Source of the DNA: Roseiarcus sp963829505
Lineage (GTDB): Bacteria; Pseudomonadota; Alphaproteobacteria; Rhizobiales; Beijerinckiaceae
Length of the DNA stretch: 64,000 nt
Direction of reading: 5' to 3'
Assembly: GCA_963829505.1 (NCBI GenBank)
Contig: CAWHIL010000003.1
Coordinates: 558,001 to 622,000 of the forward strand
Part shown: in pieces, positions 35,207-44,947 of the stretch
Layout: the number at the start of each line of letters is the position of its first letter
Position numbering within the stretch: position 1 is the first letter of the stretch
Translations under genes and position numbers: made by a program
Notes under the pieces: generated by a model
The model's input: the letters and a program-made list of their open reading frames with translations, nothing else
Told to the model about the DNA's origin: nothing
The model's database searches: none

Positions 35207-36931
35207 TCACAAACGAAAGCGGCGTTCGGCGTAGGCGTAGAGCTGGCGCCAGAAGAGGCGGTTGAAGAGGGTGACGAAGAGCGACATCATCGCCACGCCG
35301 AGAACGATCTTCGGGAAGTCGCCCTTGTCGGTGGCTTCCGCGATGTACGATCCGACGCCCTGGGCCTCGACCGTGTGGTCCTTCCATTTGACCCACTCGG
35401 CGACGATCGAGGCGTTCCACGAGCCGCCCGAGGCGGTGATGGCGCCGGTCAGATAATAGGGCGCGACCGCCGGCAGGATGACCTGCGTCCACCATCGCCA
35501 GCCCCTGATGCGGAAATTCTCGCTCGCTTCCTTGAGGTCGTTGGGGAACGCCGCCGCGCCGCCGATCACGTTGAACACGATGTACCATTGCGTGCCGAAG
35601 ATGATGAGGAAGCTCAGCCAGATGTTGGTGTTGAGATTGTAGGCGAGGATCAGGCTCACCGTCGCGCCGAACAGGAGGTTGACCGGGAAGGCGGCGAGGA
35701 ACTGCGCGATCGGCTGGATCCGCTCGGCCCACTTCGGCCTGAGCCCGACCCACACGCTGATGGGCACCCAGATCAGACTGGCCAGCACGATGAGCAGAAA
35801 GACGCGGATGAGCGTGTAGCAGGTGAGGACGAAGACATGCGCCACCTCGTCCCACGCGACCTCGGTGGCGATGAAACGGACGGTCAGCCATCCGGCATAG
35901 AGCGCGACGGCGAGGACTGCGAGAACCCAGAGCGCGTCGAGAACGCGCGACGGCGGCCCGCTTTGCTTGGCGAATGCCGGCGTCAGCCGGGGCAGGCGGA
36001 CCGGCAGGAGGCTGAAGCTGCGCAATCCTTCGAAGAGCGGCTCGAACGCCATCCGCACCCAGTGGGTGCGCTGCAGGATTCTCAAGACCCACGACGACGA
36101 GGTCTCCTGGCCCGCCGACAATTCGACCCGGAACTTGTCCGCCCAGGCGACAATCGGGCGGAAGAGAAGCTGGTCGTAGAGCAGGATGACGATCGCCATG
36201 GTGAGGATCGCCGCGCCGATCGCCGACCAGTCGCCGGCGTCGTTCGCCTTGGCGATGTAGGAGCCGACGCCGGGGAGGGTGATCGTCGTGTCGCCGACCG
36301 TGATCGCCTCCGAGGCGACGACGAAGAACCAGCCGCCCGACATCGACATCATCGTGTTCCAGATGAGGCCGGGCATCGCGAAGGGGGCCTCGAGCTGCCA
36401 GAACTTCTGCCAGCCGGTGAGGCGGAAGCCGCGCGCCACCTCGTCGAGGTCGGGCGGGACGGTGCGCAGCGACTGGTAGAAGGAGAAGGCCATGTTCCAG
36501 GCCTGGCTGGTGAAGATGGCGAAGATCGCCGCGAGTTCGGCGCCGAGCGTGTTGCCGGGGAAGAGGCCGAGAAAGAAGGTCACGGTGAAGGACAGGAAGC
36601 CCAGGATCGGCACCGACTGGAGGATGTCGAGGAGGGGGATCAGCACCATCTCCCAGCGCCGGCTCTTGGCCGCGAGCGTCGCGTAGGTGAAGGTGAAAAG
36701 GAGCGAGAAGAACAGCGCCGCGAACATCCGGAGCGCCGTGCGCAGCGCGTAATAGGGCAGGCTCCAGTAGTCGAGCGAGATCACATCTTCCTTCGGCGCG
36801 GGCAGGGGCGCCGAGATGCCGTGGTAGCTCTGCGCGATGGCGGTCAGGACCGCCATGATCGCGGCGAAGGCGATCAGGTCCCATTGATTTGGCAGGACTC
36901 GGCGCCCAGCGGAGGCGATGCTGTTCAACAT
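35207..36931 (-). CDS. Fused two-domain ABC permease, nitrate/sulfonate/taurine type
   Basis: The protein has 574 residues and about 12 membrane segments in two homologous halves. Each carries a BPD_transp_1 EAA-like loop: DLDEVARGFRLTGWQKFWQLEAPFAMPG in the first and DLKEASENFRIRGWRWWTQVILPAVAPY in the second. Each is followed by GGSW or GGWFFVVASEAI and a VGSYIA segment. Tandem permeases of this kind pair with the long ATPases having an AAA-associated domain, as here 48 bp downstream. No periplasmic binding protein gene is adjacent, so the substrate is open. Confidence 0.9.
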   Translation of the reverse strand: MLNSIASAGRRVLPNQWDLIAFAAIMAVLTAIAQSYHGISAPLPAPKEDVISLDYWSLPYYALRTALRMFAALFFSLLFTFTYATLAAKSRRWEMVLIPLLDILQSVPILGFLSFTVTFFLGLFPGNTLGAELAAIFAIFTSQAWNMAFSFYQSLRTVPPDLDEVARGFRLTGWQKFWQLEAPFAMPGLIWNTMMSMSGGWFFVVASEAITVGDTTITLPGVGSYIAKANDAGDWSAIGAAILTMAIVILLYDQLLFRPIVAWADKFRVELSAGQETSSSWVLRILQRTHWVRMAFEPLFEGLRSFSLLPVRLPRLTPAFAKQSGPPSRVLDALWVLAVLAVALYAGWLTVRFIATEVAWDEVAHVFVLTCYTLIRVFLLIVLASLIWVPISVWVGLRPKWAERIQPIAQFLAAFPVNLLFGATVSLILAYNLNTNIWLSFLIIFGTQWYIVFNVIGGAAAFPNDLKEASENFRIRGWRWWTQVILPAVAPYYLTGAITASGGSWNASIVAEWVKWKDHTVEAQGVGSYIAEATDKGDFPKIVLGVAMMSLFVTLFNRLFWRQLYAYAERRFRL

Positions 36932-37227
36932 TCGACTTTTTTCCGTGGGCGCCCCAGCGCCGAGGTCGAGACGCGCGCCTGATCGCGCGAATAGCCATTT
37001 CCCAATGTCGAAACAAGGAAAATGCGCTGCTTGCGAATGGGGATGCGCGAACGGACCGATGACCCTTCGGCATGACGATATGACGACGGCGTTCGGGGGG
37101 CCGGCGGACCTGGTCCTGACCCGCCGCGTCCCTCAAGGCCGGCGACAGCGCCGCGAAGGGAGGCCGCCCAGCGGTCGGCCTCCCAGGGTCGCCCGCAACG
37201 GTCTTCCGGCGGAACTTGGGGCGGAAC

Positions 37228-37255
37228 TTGCCTTTCGCCGCCCGCTCGCTTATAT
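37228..37255 (+). promoter_or_regulatory. Candidate promoter of rpsB-tsf
   Basis: TTGCCT at 37228-37233 and TTATAT at 37250-37255 are separated by 16 bp, about 120 bp upstream of the rpsB ATG. This is the most AT-rich point in the leader region. Both boxes are partial matches. Confidence 0.4.
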
Positions 37256-37311
37256 GCGCGCCCATTCCACAGGCGGATTTTTGCGGTTCCTGCTCAAGGT
37301 TCCGCTCCGGT

Positions 37312-37329
37312 GGCGAGGCCAGCCTCGCC
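37312..37329 (+). promoter_or_regulatory. Leader hairpin upstream of rpsB
   Basis: GGCGAGG (37312-37318) pairs with CCTCGCC (37323-37329) around CCAG, 44 bases before the rpsB start. S2 represses its own leader in gammaproteobacteria; whether this stem has such a role is unknown. Confidence 0.25.
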
Positions 37330-37373
37330 GATCATGATCCGCCGAGGCTCAACCGGACAAGGACGACAATTCC

Positions 37374-38408
37374 ATGGCTCTGCCTGATTTCACCATGCGC
37401 CAGCTTCTCGAGGCGGGCGCGCATTTCGGCCACCAGTCGCATCGCTGGAACCCGAAGATGTCGCCGTATATCTACGGCACGCGCAACTCGATCCACATCA
37501 TCGACCTCGCCCAGACCGTGCCGCTCCTTCATCAGGCGCTGAAGCAGGTCTCGGACACCGTCGCCAAGGGCGGCCGGGTGCTGTTCGTCGGCACCAAGCG
37601 GCAGGCCTCCGACGAGATCGCCACCGCCGCGAAGCGCTCGGCGCAGTATTTCGTCAATGCCCGCTGGCTCGGCGGGATGCTGACCAACTGGAAGACGATC
37701 TCCGGCTCGATCACGCGGCTGCGCAAGCTCGACGAGCAGCTCGCCGAGGGGGCCAAGGGCCTGACCAAGAAAGAGCGCCTGATGATGTCGCGCGAGCGTG
37801 AGAAGCTCGAGACGGCGCTTGGCGGAATCAAGGAAATGGGCGGCGTGCCCGACCTCGTGTTCGTCATCGACACGAACAAGGAGGCGCTGGCGATCAAGGA
37901 AGCCAACCGCCTCAAGATCCCGGTCGTGGCGATCCTCGACACCAACTGCGATCCCGACGGGATCAGTTTTCCCATTCCCGCCAACGACGACGCCGGGCGC
38001 GCCATCCAGCTTTATTGCGATCTCGTGGCGCGGGCGGCCATCGACGGCATCGGCCGCAGCCAGGGATCGGCCGGCGTCGATCTCGGAGCGGCCGAGACGC
38101 CGATCGAAGAGGCGCTGCCGGCGACGGTCGAGCCCGAGTTGGCCGACACCGAGGCCCTCTCGACGCCCGACGATCGCTTCGAGCTTCTCGCAGCGCCGCG
38201 CGGCGCCCCGGACGACCTCGCCAAGCTCACCGGCGTCGGCCCGCAGATCGTCAAGAAGCTCAACGAGCACGGCGTCTATCATTATTGGCAGCTCGCCGCG
38301 ATGACCGACGAAGAGGCCGCCAAACTCGACGCCGATCTCAGGTTCAACGGCCGCGTGACGCGCGACAAGTGGAGCGAGCAGGCGCGCACGCTGATCGCGG
38401 CCGCCTGA
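37374..38408 (+). CDS. rpsB: 30S ribosomal protein S2 with C-terminal helix-hairpin-helix-like extension
   Basis: The protein has 344 residues, against about 240 for E. coli S2. The S2 core is unmistakable: MRQLLEAGAHFGHQSHRWNPKM, YGTRNSIHIIDLAQT, NARWLGGMLTNWKTI, PDLVFVIDTNKEALAIKEA and IPANDDAGRAIQLY. After an acidic linker, residues about 278-344 (DDLAKLTGVGPQIVKKLNEHGVYHYWQLAAM) form a helix-hairpin-helix-like module, an extension usual in alphaproteobacterial S2. It heads the rpsB-tsf pair and sits on the small ribosomal subunit. Confidence 0.97.
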   Translation: MALPDFTMRQLLEAGAHFGHQSHRWNPKMSPYIYGTRNSIHIIDLAQTVPLLHQALKQVSDTVAKGGRVLFVGTKRQASDEIATAAKRSAQYFVNARWLGGMLTNWKTISGSITRLRKLDEQLAEGAKGLTKKERLMMSREREKLETALGGIKEMGGVPDLVFVIDTNKEALAIKEANRLKIPVVAILDTNCDPDGISFPIPANDDAGRAIQLYCDLVARAAIDGIGRSQGSAGVDLGAAETPIEEALPATVEPELADTEALSTPDDRFELLAAPRGAPDDLAKLTGVGPQIVKKLNEHGVYHYWQLAAMTDEEAAKLDADLRFNGRVTRDKWSEQARTLIAAA

Positions 38409-38514
38409 GCTTCGGACTGTTGGAGACGCAGCGCGCTCGAAGAGGGCGCGCGAGAAGGATGGGCGCCGCAGCCTTTTAGGGGCTTTCTCGGACGCCATGA
38501 CGCGAGGGAATCTT

Positions 38515-39409
38515 ATGGCTGCGATCACGGCGGGGCTGGTCAAGGACCTGCGCGAGAAGACCGGCGCCGGCATGATGGACTGCAAGAACGCGCTGACCGA
38601 GACCAACGGCGACATCGAGGCCGCGATCGACTGGCTGCGCAAGAAGGGCCTCGCCAAGGCCGCCAAGAAGAGCGGCCGGGTCGCGGCCGACGGGCTCGTC
38701 GGGGTCGCCGTCGAGGATCTTGTCGGCGTGGTCGTCGAGGTCAATTCGGAGACCGACTTCGTCGCCCGCAACGACGACTTCCAGGGGCTCGTGCGCGGCG
38801 TGGTCGCGGTGGCGCTCGACAAGGCGCCCAACGTCGACGCCGCGACCGTGCTCGGCGGCCATTATCTCGGCGGCGGGACGGTGTCGGACGCAATCTCGAA
38901 CGCCATCGCGACGATCGGCGAGAACATGACGCTGAGGCGCGTCGCGGGCCTCAGGGTCGGCGAGGGCGCGATCGGCAGTTACGTCCACGGGCAGATCGTC
39001 GAGGGCCTGGGGCGCATCGGGGTGATCGTCGGGCTCGAACTCGAAGGGCGATCGCGCTGCGCTGGCCGCGCTCGGACGGCAGGTGGCGATGCATGTCGCC
39101 GCGGCGAGCCCGATGGCGCTGTCGGCCGACGGCGTCGATCCGGCGGTCGTGGCGCGCGAACGCTCGGTGCTGGCCGACAAGAACGCCGGCAAGCCGGCCA
39201 ACGTCCTCGAGAAGATCGTCGAGTCCGGCCTCAAGACCTTTTACAAGGAGGTCTGCCTCCTCGATCAGCCCTATGTTCACGATCCCGCCAAGAGCGTCGC
39301 TCAGGCGGTCAAGGAAGCCGAGAAGACGGTCGGCGCGCCGATCGCCGTCACGGGCTTTATCCGCTTCGCGCTTGGCGAAGGCGTGGAAAAACCGGCCGAA
39401 GAGGCCTGA
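38515..39409 (+). CDS. tsf: Elongation factor Ts (frame broken by one extra G)
   Basis: The N-terminal part starts MAAITAGLVKDLREKTGAGM and contains ALTETNGDIEAAIDWLRKKG and VEVNSETDFVARND, diagnostic for EF-Ts. Near 39046-39048 a GGG run puts the frame out. Removing one G gives LELEGDRAALAALGRQVAMHV and continues to FIRFALGEGVEKPAEEA at 39409, about 297 residues in all. EF-Ts recycles EF-Tu-GDP and is essential in most bacteria, so a real null is unlikely. The gene follows rpsB and ends before a strong terminator. Confidence 0.93.
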
Positions 39410-39421
39410 CCCTCACTCTCG

Positions 39422-39448
39422 AAAGCGGCCTTTATGGCCGCTTTTTTG
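39422..39448 (+). terminator. Rho-independent terminator after tsf
   Basis: AAAGCGGCC (39422-39430) pairs with GGCCGCTTT (39436-39444) around TTTAT and runs into a T-tract. It is 12 bp after the tsf stop and separates rpsB-tsf from pyrH. It is the clearest intrinsic terminator in the window. Confidence 0.9.
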
Positions 39449-39536
39449 TTGGCGGCGCGCCGAACCCATTGCGCGACCTCATGGGGACGCGCATTCATGG
39501 GCGCGCGAGACGAAGCGCCGGCATGAGGAGGGGGCC

Positions 39537-40256
39537 ATGACGTCCAGACCGCTGTTCAACCGGGTCGTGGTCAAGCTCTCGGGCGAGGCGCTGATGGGCC
39601 CGGACAGGTCCGGGTTGAACGCCGAAACCATCCACCGCATCGCCTCCGATCTCAAAGCCGCGGCCGACCTCGGGGTGCAGGTGGCGGTGGTCGTCGGCGG
39701 GGGTAATTTCTTCCGCGGCCTCCAGGGCGCCGACAAGGGCATCGAACGGGCGCGGGCGGATTCGATCGGCATGCTGGCGACGGTCATGAACGCGCTTGCG
39801 ATGGAAGGCGCGCTCGAGCGCATCGGCCAGCCGGCGAGGGTCCTGTCGGCGGTCGCCATGCCGTCGCTCTGCCAGCCCTACTCGCGCCAGGCCGCGCTCG
39901 CCCATCTCGTCAAGCGGCGGGTGATCATGCTGGCGGGCGGGACGGGCAATCCTTTCTTCACCACCGACACCGGAGCGGCGCTGCGCGCCTGCGAGCTCTC
40001 GTGCGATGCGGTGATGAAGGCGACGCAGGTGGACGGCATCTATTCAGCCGACCCGAAGAAGGACCCGCGCGCCGCGCGCTACGACCGGCTGACGCATGAC
40101 GAGGCCATCGCCCGCAATTTGCAGGTGATGGACACGGCCGCCTTCGCGCTCTGCCGCGACAACCACATTCCGATCGTCGTCTTTTCCATCCACGAGCCGG
40201 GGGCGATCGCGGCTGCGCTCAAAGGGGACGGCAAGGCGACCTTCGTCGTGCCGTAG
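39537..40256 (+). CDS. pyrH: UMP kinase
   Basis: The 239-residue protein begins TSRPLFNRVVVKLSGEALMG and has the amino-acid-kinase fold motifs VAVVVGGGNFFRG, RADSIGMLATVMNALAM, MLAGGTGNPFFTTDTGAALRA and QVDGIYSADPKKDPRA. It phosphorylates UMP to UDP as a hexamer regulated by GTP and UTP. GGAGGGGG precedes the ATG. The usual next gene frr (ribosome recycling factor) is missing: the following gene is a PEP-CTERM protein on the opposite strand. Confidence 0.96.
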   Translation: MTSRPLFNRVVVKLSGEALMGPDRSGLNAETIHRIASDLKAAADLGVQVAVVVGGGNFFRGLQGADKGIERARADSIGMLATVMNALAMEGALERIGQPARVLSAVAMPSLCQPYSRQAALAHLVKRRVIMLAGGTGNPFFTTDTGAALRACELSCDAVMKATQVDGIYSADPKKDPRAARYDRLTHDEAIARNLQVMDTAAFALCRDNHIPIVVFSIHEPGAIAAALKGDGKATFVVP

Positions 40257-40325
40257 CTTTTGCGAACGCGGCGCGGGCAACCTCGAACTTGCGCCTGCGC
40301 GCGCGACGCCGAAGCCTTCCAGGCG

Positions 40326-41111
40326 TCAGTTCGCGGTCGGCCTCATCAGCGCGGCGATCCGCCGGCGCTTGAAGAAGCCGAGGCACCCGGCGCCGATGAG
40401 CATCATCAGCCAGGTCGACGGCTCCGGCACAGTCGTCGAGCCAGAACCGAACGAGCCTCCCAACGGCGGCTGGCTGTCTCCCACCGGCTGAACGTAGTCG
40501 ACGGCGTTGTCCAGCGCGGCGAAGCTCAGCGGAGCAATGTCCGAAGTCGTCGGCGTGATGTCGTTCGAAATCGGCGGCGGCGAGGCGGGGGTCGAACCGG
40601 AAGTCGTCGCGGTCTGATTTTGGGAGTTGGACGACGATTGCCCGTTCGATTTGGGGTCCTGCTTGTTGAGCTGGAAATATTCCCAGTCGAATTGGCGCCG
40701 GTCGGTCAGACCGAATTCGCCCAGCGGGTCCAGAGGCGCGAAGAAGGGGCTATCCGTGTTGGCGTAGCGGTCCTCACTGTCGCCGCCGAGCCAGATCGGC
40801 GGGATCGATACGGTATAGCCGAGAATGTTGAGCTTGATATCCGAGGCGCGCGCGACGACCACGCAGCGCCGCGCGTCGTCGCGATTGGGGCACGCCGGGG
40901 CGTCGCCGTCGACACCCGAGTTGGCGAAACTATCGAGAACGGATCCGGTCGCGCCGATGACGACGGCCGACTTGACGGTGGACGCATCGTCCCCGCCGGC
41001 GTGGCCTGCGCCCGTGTGCTGCGCAAGCTTGGTGTAAACTATCCCGACTGTTGCGGCCGAAGCGGACGACACCGCGGCGGCTACAAGGGCGGCAACCAAT
41101 TTCCCGCTCAA
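40326..41111 (-). CDS. PEP-CTERM sorting-domain protein
   Basis: The protein has 261 residues from a TTG at 41111, supported by GAGGGAG upstream and a promoter. An N-terminal signal (LVAALVAAAVSSASAA) is followed by a low-complexity body with SSSNSQNQTATTSGST and Pro/Ser stretches. The C-terminus VPEPSTWLMMLIGAGCLGFFKRRR is a textbook PEP-CTERM signal: VPEP, a membrane helix, then basic residues. Such proteins are cleaved by an exosortase, encoded elsewhere, and exported with exopolysaccharide. The body matches nothing I recognise. The open frame runs far upstream of the chosen start, but without protein character. Confidence 0.85.
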   Translation of the reverse strand: MSGKLVAALVAAAVSSASAATVGIVYTKLAQHTGAGHAGGDDASTVKSAVVIGATGSVLDSFANSGVDGDAPACPNRDDARRCVVVARASDIKLNILGYTVSIPPIWLGGDSEDRYANTDSPFFAPLDPLGEFGLTDRRQFDWEYFQLNKQDPKSNGQSSSNSQNQTATTSGSTPASPPPISNDITPTTSDIAPLSFAALDNAVDYVQPVGDSQPPLGGSFGSGSTTVPEPSTWLMMLIGAGCLGFFKRRRIAALMRPTAN

Positions 41112-41135
41112 CCCGTGCTCCCTCGCCGAATGCGA

Positions 41136-41164
41136 CTTATACGCCGCTAACAAGCAAGTGTCTC
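41136..41164 (-). promoter_or_regulatory. Candidate promoter of the PEP-CTERM gene
   Basis: On the minus strand GAGACA (41159-41164) and TATAAG (41136-41141) are 17 bp apart, placing the transcription start about 18 bases before the TTG at 41111. The surrounding 100 bp is the most AT-rich stretch nearby. Confidence 0.45.
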
Positions 41165-41314
41165 TCGAAAACCTTCGTATTGCACCGTCGAGCAAGTGAA
41201 TAACAGTGTAAGCATTTCGATGTTCTAGAAAAAGTCTTGCGATTTTGGCGGCGCGCAGGGGCCAGCCGAAGCTTTCGCTTCGGCGCCGACACTTCGCGAA
41301 ACCTTGGGGCGGGG

Positions 41315-43327
<2,013 letters not shown>

Positions 43328-43414
43328 GGGCTCGCCTCTATTCACGGCGGGGTCGCCGGTCCCGCCGAAACCTCCGCGCCTGAACGCTCGGGGACGAGGA
43401 TCGGCGATCCGCCC

Positions 43415-44380
43415 CTATTTCGCCAGCGCGGTCTTCAGCATCGCCTTGAATTTCGTCGAGTTGAAGGTCCAAAGCACGTCCGCGCCGTCGCTCTCGCCGG
43501 CGGCCTCGCCCCAGACGTCGGCGTTGATCGCGTCGGAATTGACGCCGAGCCGGTCGACGACGGTCATGCCGCGGGTGAGTTCGCTGCGCGTCTCGATCGC
43601 GACCCGATGGCGCGACCAGGTCAGGCCAACCGAGCGGTCGAGCGCGACCGCCATCGCGGTCGGGTCGGCGAGCGACAGGCCGACCTCCCCGGTCTGCACG
43701 CGGTAAGCCTCGCGGGCGCGGCTGTTGCATTGCATGGCGAAGTGCGCCCTCGCCGTGCCGAGCGCCTCGATACCGGCGATCTCGGCGTCGGAGAGGACGG
43801 ACGCGCCGCGCGAGACGTGCCAGCCAACCATCTCGATCGGGAGACGCGAGCGGAACACGGCGCGCGCGGCTTCGGGGTCGACCCAGATGTTGTATTCGGC
43901 GGCGGGCGTCACGTTGCCCTCACAACAGGGCGCGCCGCCCATGACGACGCAGCGGCCGATGCGCGCGGGCAGCGACGGGTCGCGCGCGAGGGCGAGGGCG
44001 ATGTTGGTCAGCGGCCCGAGCGTGACGAGGGTGAGGCCGGCGTGTTCGTGCGAGAGCCGCAGGATGGCGTCGACGGCGTGCTCGTCCTCCGGTTTGCGCT
44101 TCGGCGCCGGGTAGGGGTGGTCGCCGAGGCCGTTGCTCCCGTGAAACCAGTGGGCGTCGATCAAGCGGCGCATGAGCGGCGCGCCGGCGCCCTCGAAGAC
44201 CGGGACGTCCGAGCCGCAGACGTCGGCGGTGATGAGCGCGTTGCGCGTCGCCCGCTCGAGTGCGACGTTGCCGGCGACGGTCGTCAGCGCCAGCACCCGC
44301 ACGTCCGGCGCGGCGAGCGCCATGATAATGGCGACGGCGTCGTCCGAGGCGGTGTCGGTGTCGATGAGAAAGTCGCGCAT
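43415..44380 (-). CDS. Inosine/uridine-preferring nucleoside hydrolase
   Basis: The 321-residue protein begins MRDFLIDTDTASDDAVAIIM, the Ca2+-binding DTDTASDD cluster (Asp7, Asp9, Asp13, Asp14) of the family. LVTLGPLTNIALAL, VVMGGAPCCEGNVTPAAEYNIWVDPEAA and DPTAMAVAL match the rest of the active site. It splits nucleosides into base and ribose, a salvage or catabolic step. It is followed at once by a toxin-antitoxin pair in the same direction, but function does not link them. Confidence 0.92.
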   Translation of the reverse strand: MRDFLIDTDTASDDAVAIIMALAAPDVRVLALTTVAGNVALERATRNALITADVCGSDVPVFEGAGAPLMRRLIDAHWFHGSNGLGDHPYPAPKRKPEDEHAVDAILRLSHEHAGLTLVTLGPLTNIALALARDPSLPARIGRCVVMGGAPCCEGNVTPAAEYNIWVDPEAARAVFRSRLPIEMVGWHVSRGASVLSDAEIAGIEALGTARAHFAMQCNSRAREAYRVQTGEVGLSLADPTAMAVALDRSVGLTWSRHRVAIETRSELTRGMTVVDRLGVNSDAINADVWGEAAGESDGADVLWTFNSTKFKAMLKTALAK

Positions 44381-44384
44381 GGGC

Positions 44385-44675
44385 TCACAGTCGTGATCGC
44401 CAGTAGTTCGGCTTGCGATGGAGATGGGCAATGGCGAGGATGACGATCTCGCCTGCTTCGACGACGTAAATTACGCCGTATGGAAACCGCGCCAGCCGAT
44501 ACCGCCTGACACCGGCGCCCAGCGGATGCCACGCATCCGGGCGCTCGGCGATGCGATCCCTGGCTAGCCGCATGTTGTCAATGAAGCGCTGGTCAAGACC
44601 AGACGCCTGCGCAGCGTACCAGGCGACCGCCTCATCCAGTTCGGCGACCGCCGACGCCAGCAGTCGGACCTTCAT
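44385..44675 (-). CDS. RelE/ParE-family toxin
   Basis: This 96-residue protein starts VRLLASAVAELDEAVAWY and has the ParE features RFIDNMRLARDRIAERPDAW, GVRRYRLARFPYGVIYVV and AIAHLHRKPNYW. ParE toxins poison gyrase, RelE toxins cleave mRNA; the RFPYGVIY and AIAHxxRxPxYW motifs are of the ParE type. It overlaps the upstream antitoxin gene by 4 bp. Confidence 0.9.
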   Translation of the reverse strand: MKVRLLASAVAELDEAVAWYAAQASGLDQRFIDNMRLARDRIAERPDAWHPLGAGVRRYRLARFPYGVIYVVEAGEIVILAIAHLHRKPNYWRSRL

Positions 44676-44896
44676 GTGCGATTGGCATGCCTGGCCAATG
44701 CCTCATCGAAATCCAGCGCCTCGATCTCGCCCCGCCGATAGGCCGCCAGGCGGTCCCTCGCTTCGTCCGCCCAAAGCCGGTCGAGGTTTGGGTCGGCGGC
44801 ATCGAGGCTCTGCAAAATCCCCTCGACCAACTCGGCCCGATCGCTCGGCGGCAGCAAGCTTGCTTGCTCGGCCAATTTTTTGACGTGCTCGTTCAT
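44672..44896 (-). CDS. Addiction-module antitoxin (Unstab_antitox type)
   Basis: The 74-residue protein from the ATG at 44896 (an ATG six codons earlier is possible) reads MNEHVKKLAEQASLLPPSDR and then AELVEGILQSLDAADPNLDRLW. LPPSDRAELVEGILQSL matches the short antitoxins paired with ParE/RelE toxins. The acidic C-terminal helix ALDFDEALAR probably wraps the toxin. It overlaps the toxin start by ATGA and is the first gene of the pair. Confidence 0.88.
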   Translation of the reverse strand: MNEHVKKLAEQASLLPPSDRAELVEGILQSLDAADPNLDRLWADEARDRLAAYRRGEIEALDFDEALARHANRT

Positions 44897-44947
44897 GCGG
44901 TGGCAGAGTATCATGTATGACCGGTCGCTTGAAGAGAGACTGCCAGT

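Larger units (their letters stand above)
36932..37373. other. 442-bp intergenic region upstream of rpsB
   Basis: The region divides the minus-strand ABC operon from rpsB. No real gene is seen. It holds a strong hairpin (GGGAGGCC 37158-37165 with GGCCTCCC 37177-37184), a candidate rpsB promoter and a small hairpin near the rpsB ribosome site. Confidence 0.6.
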
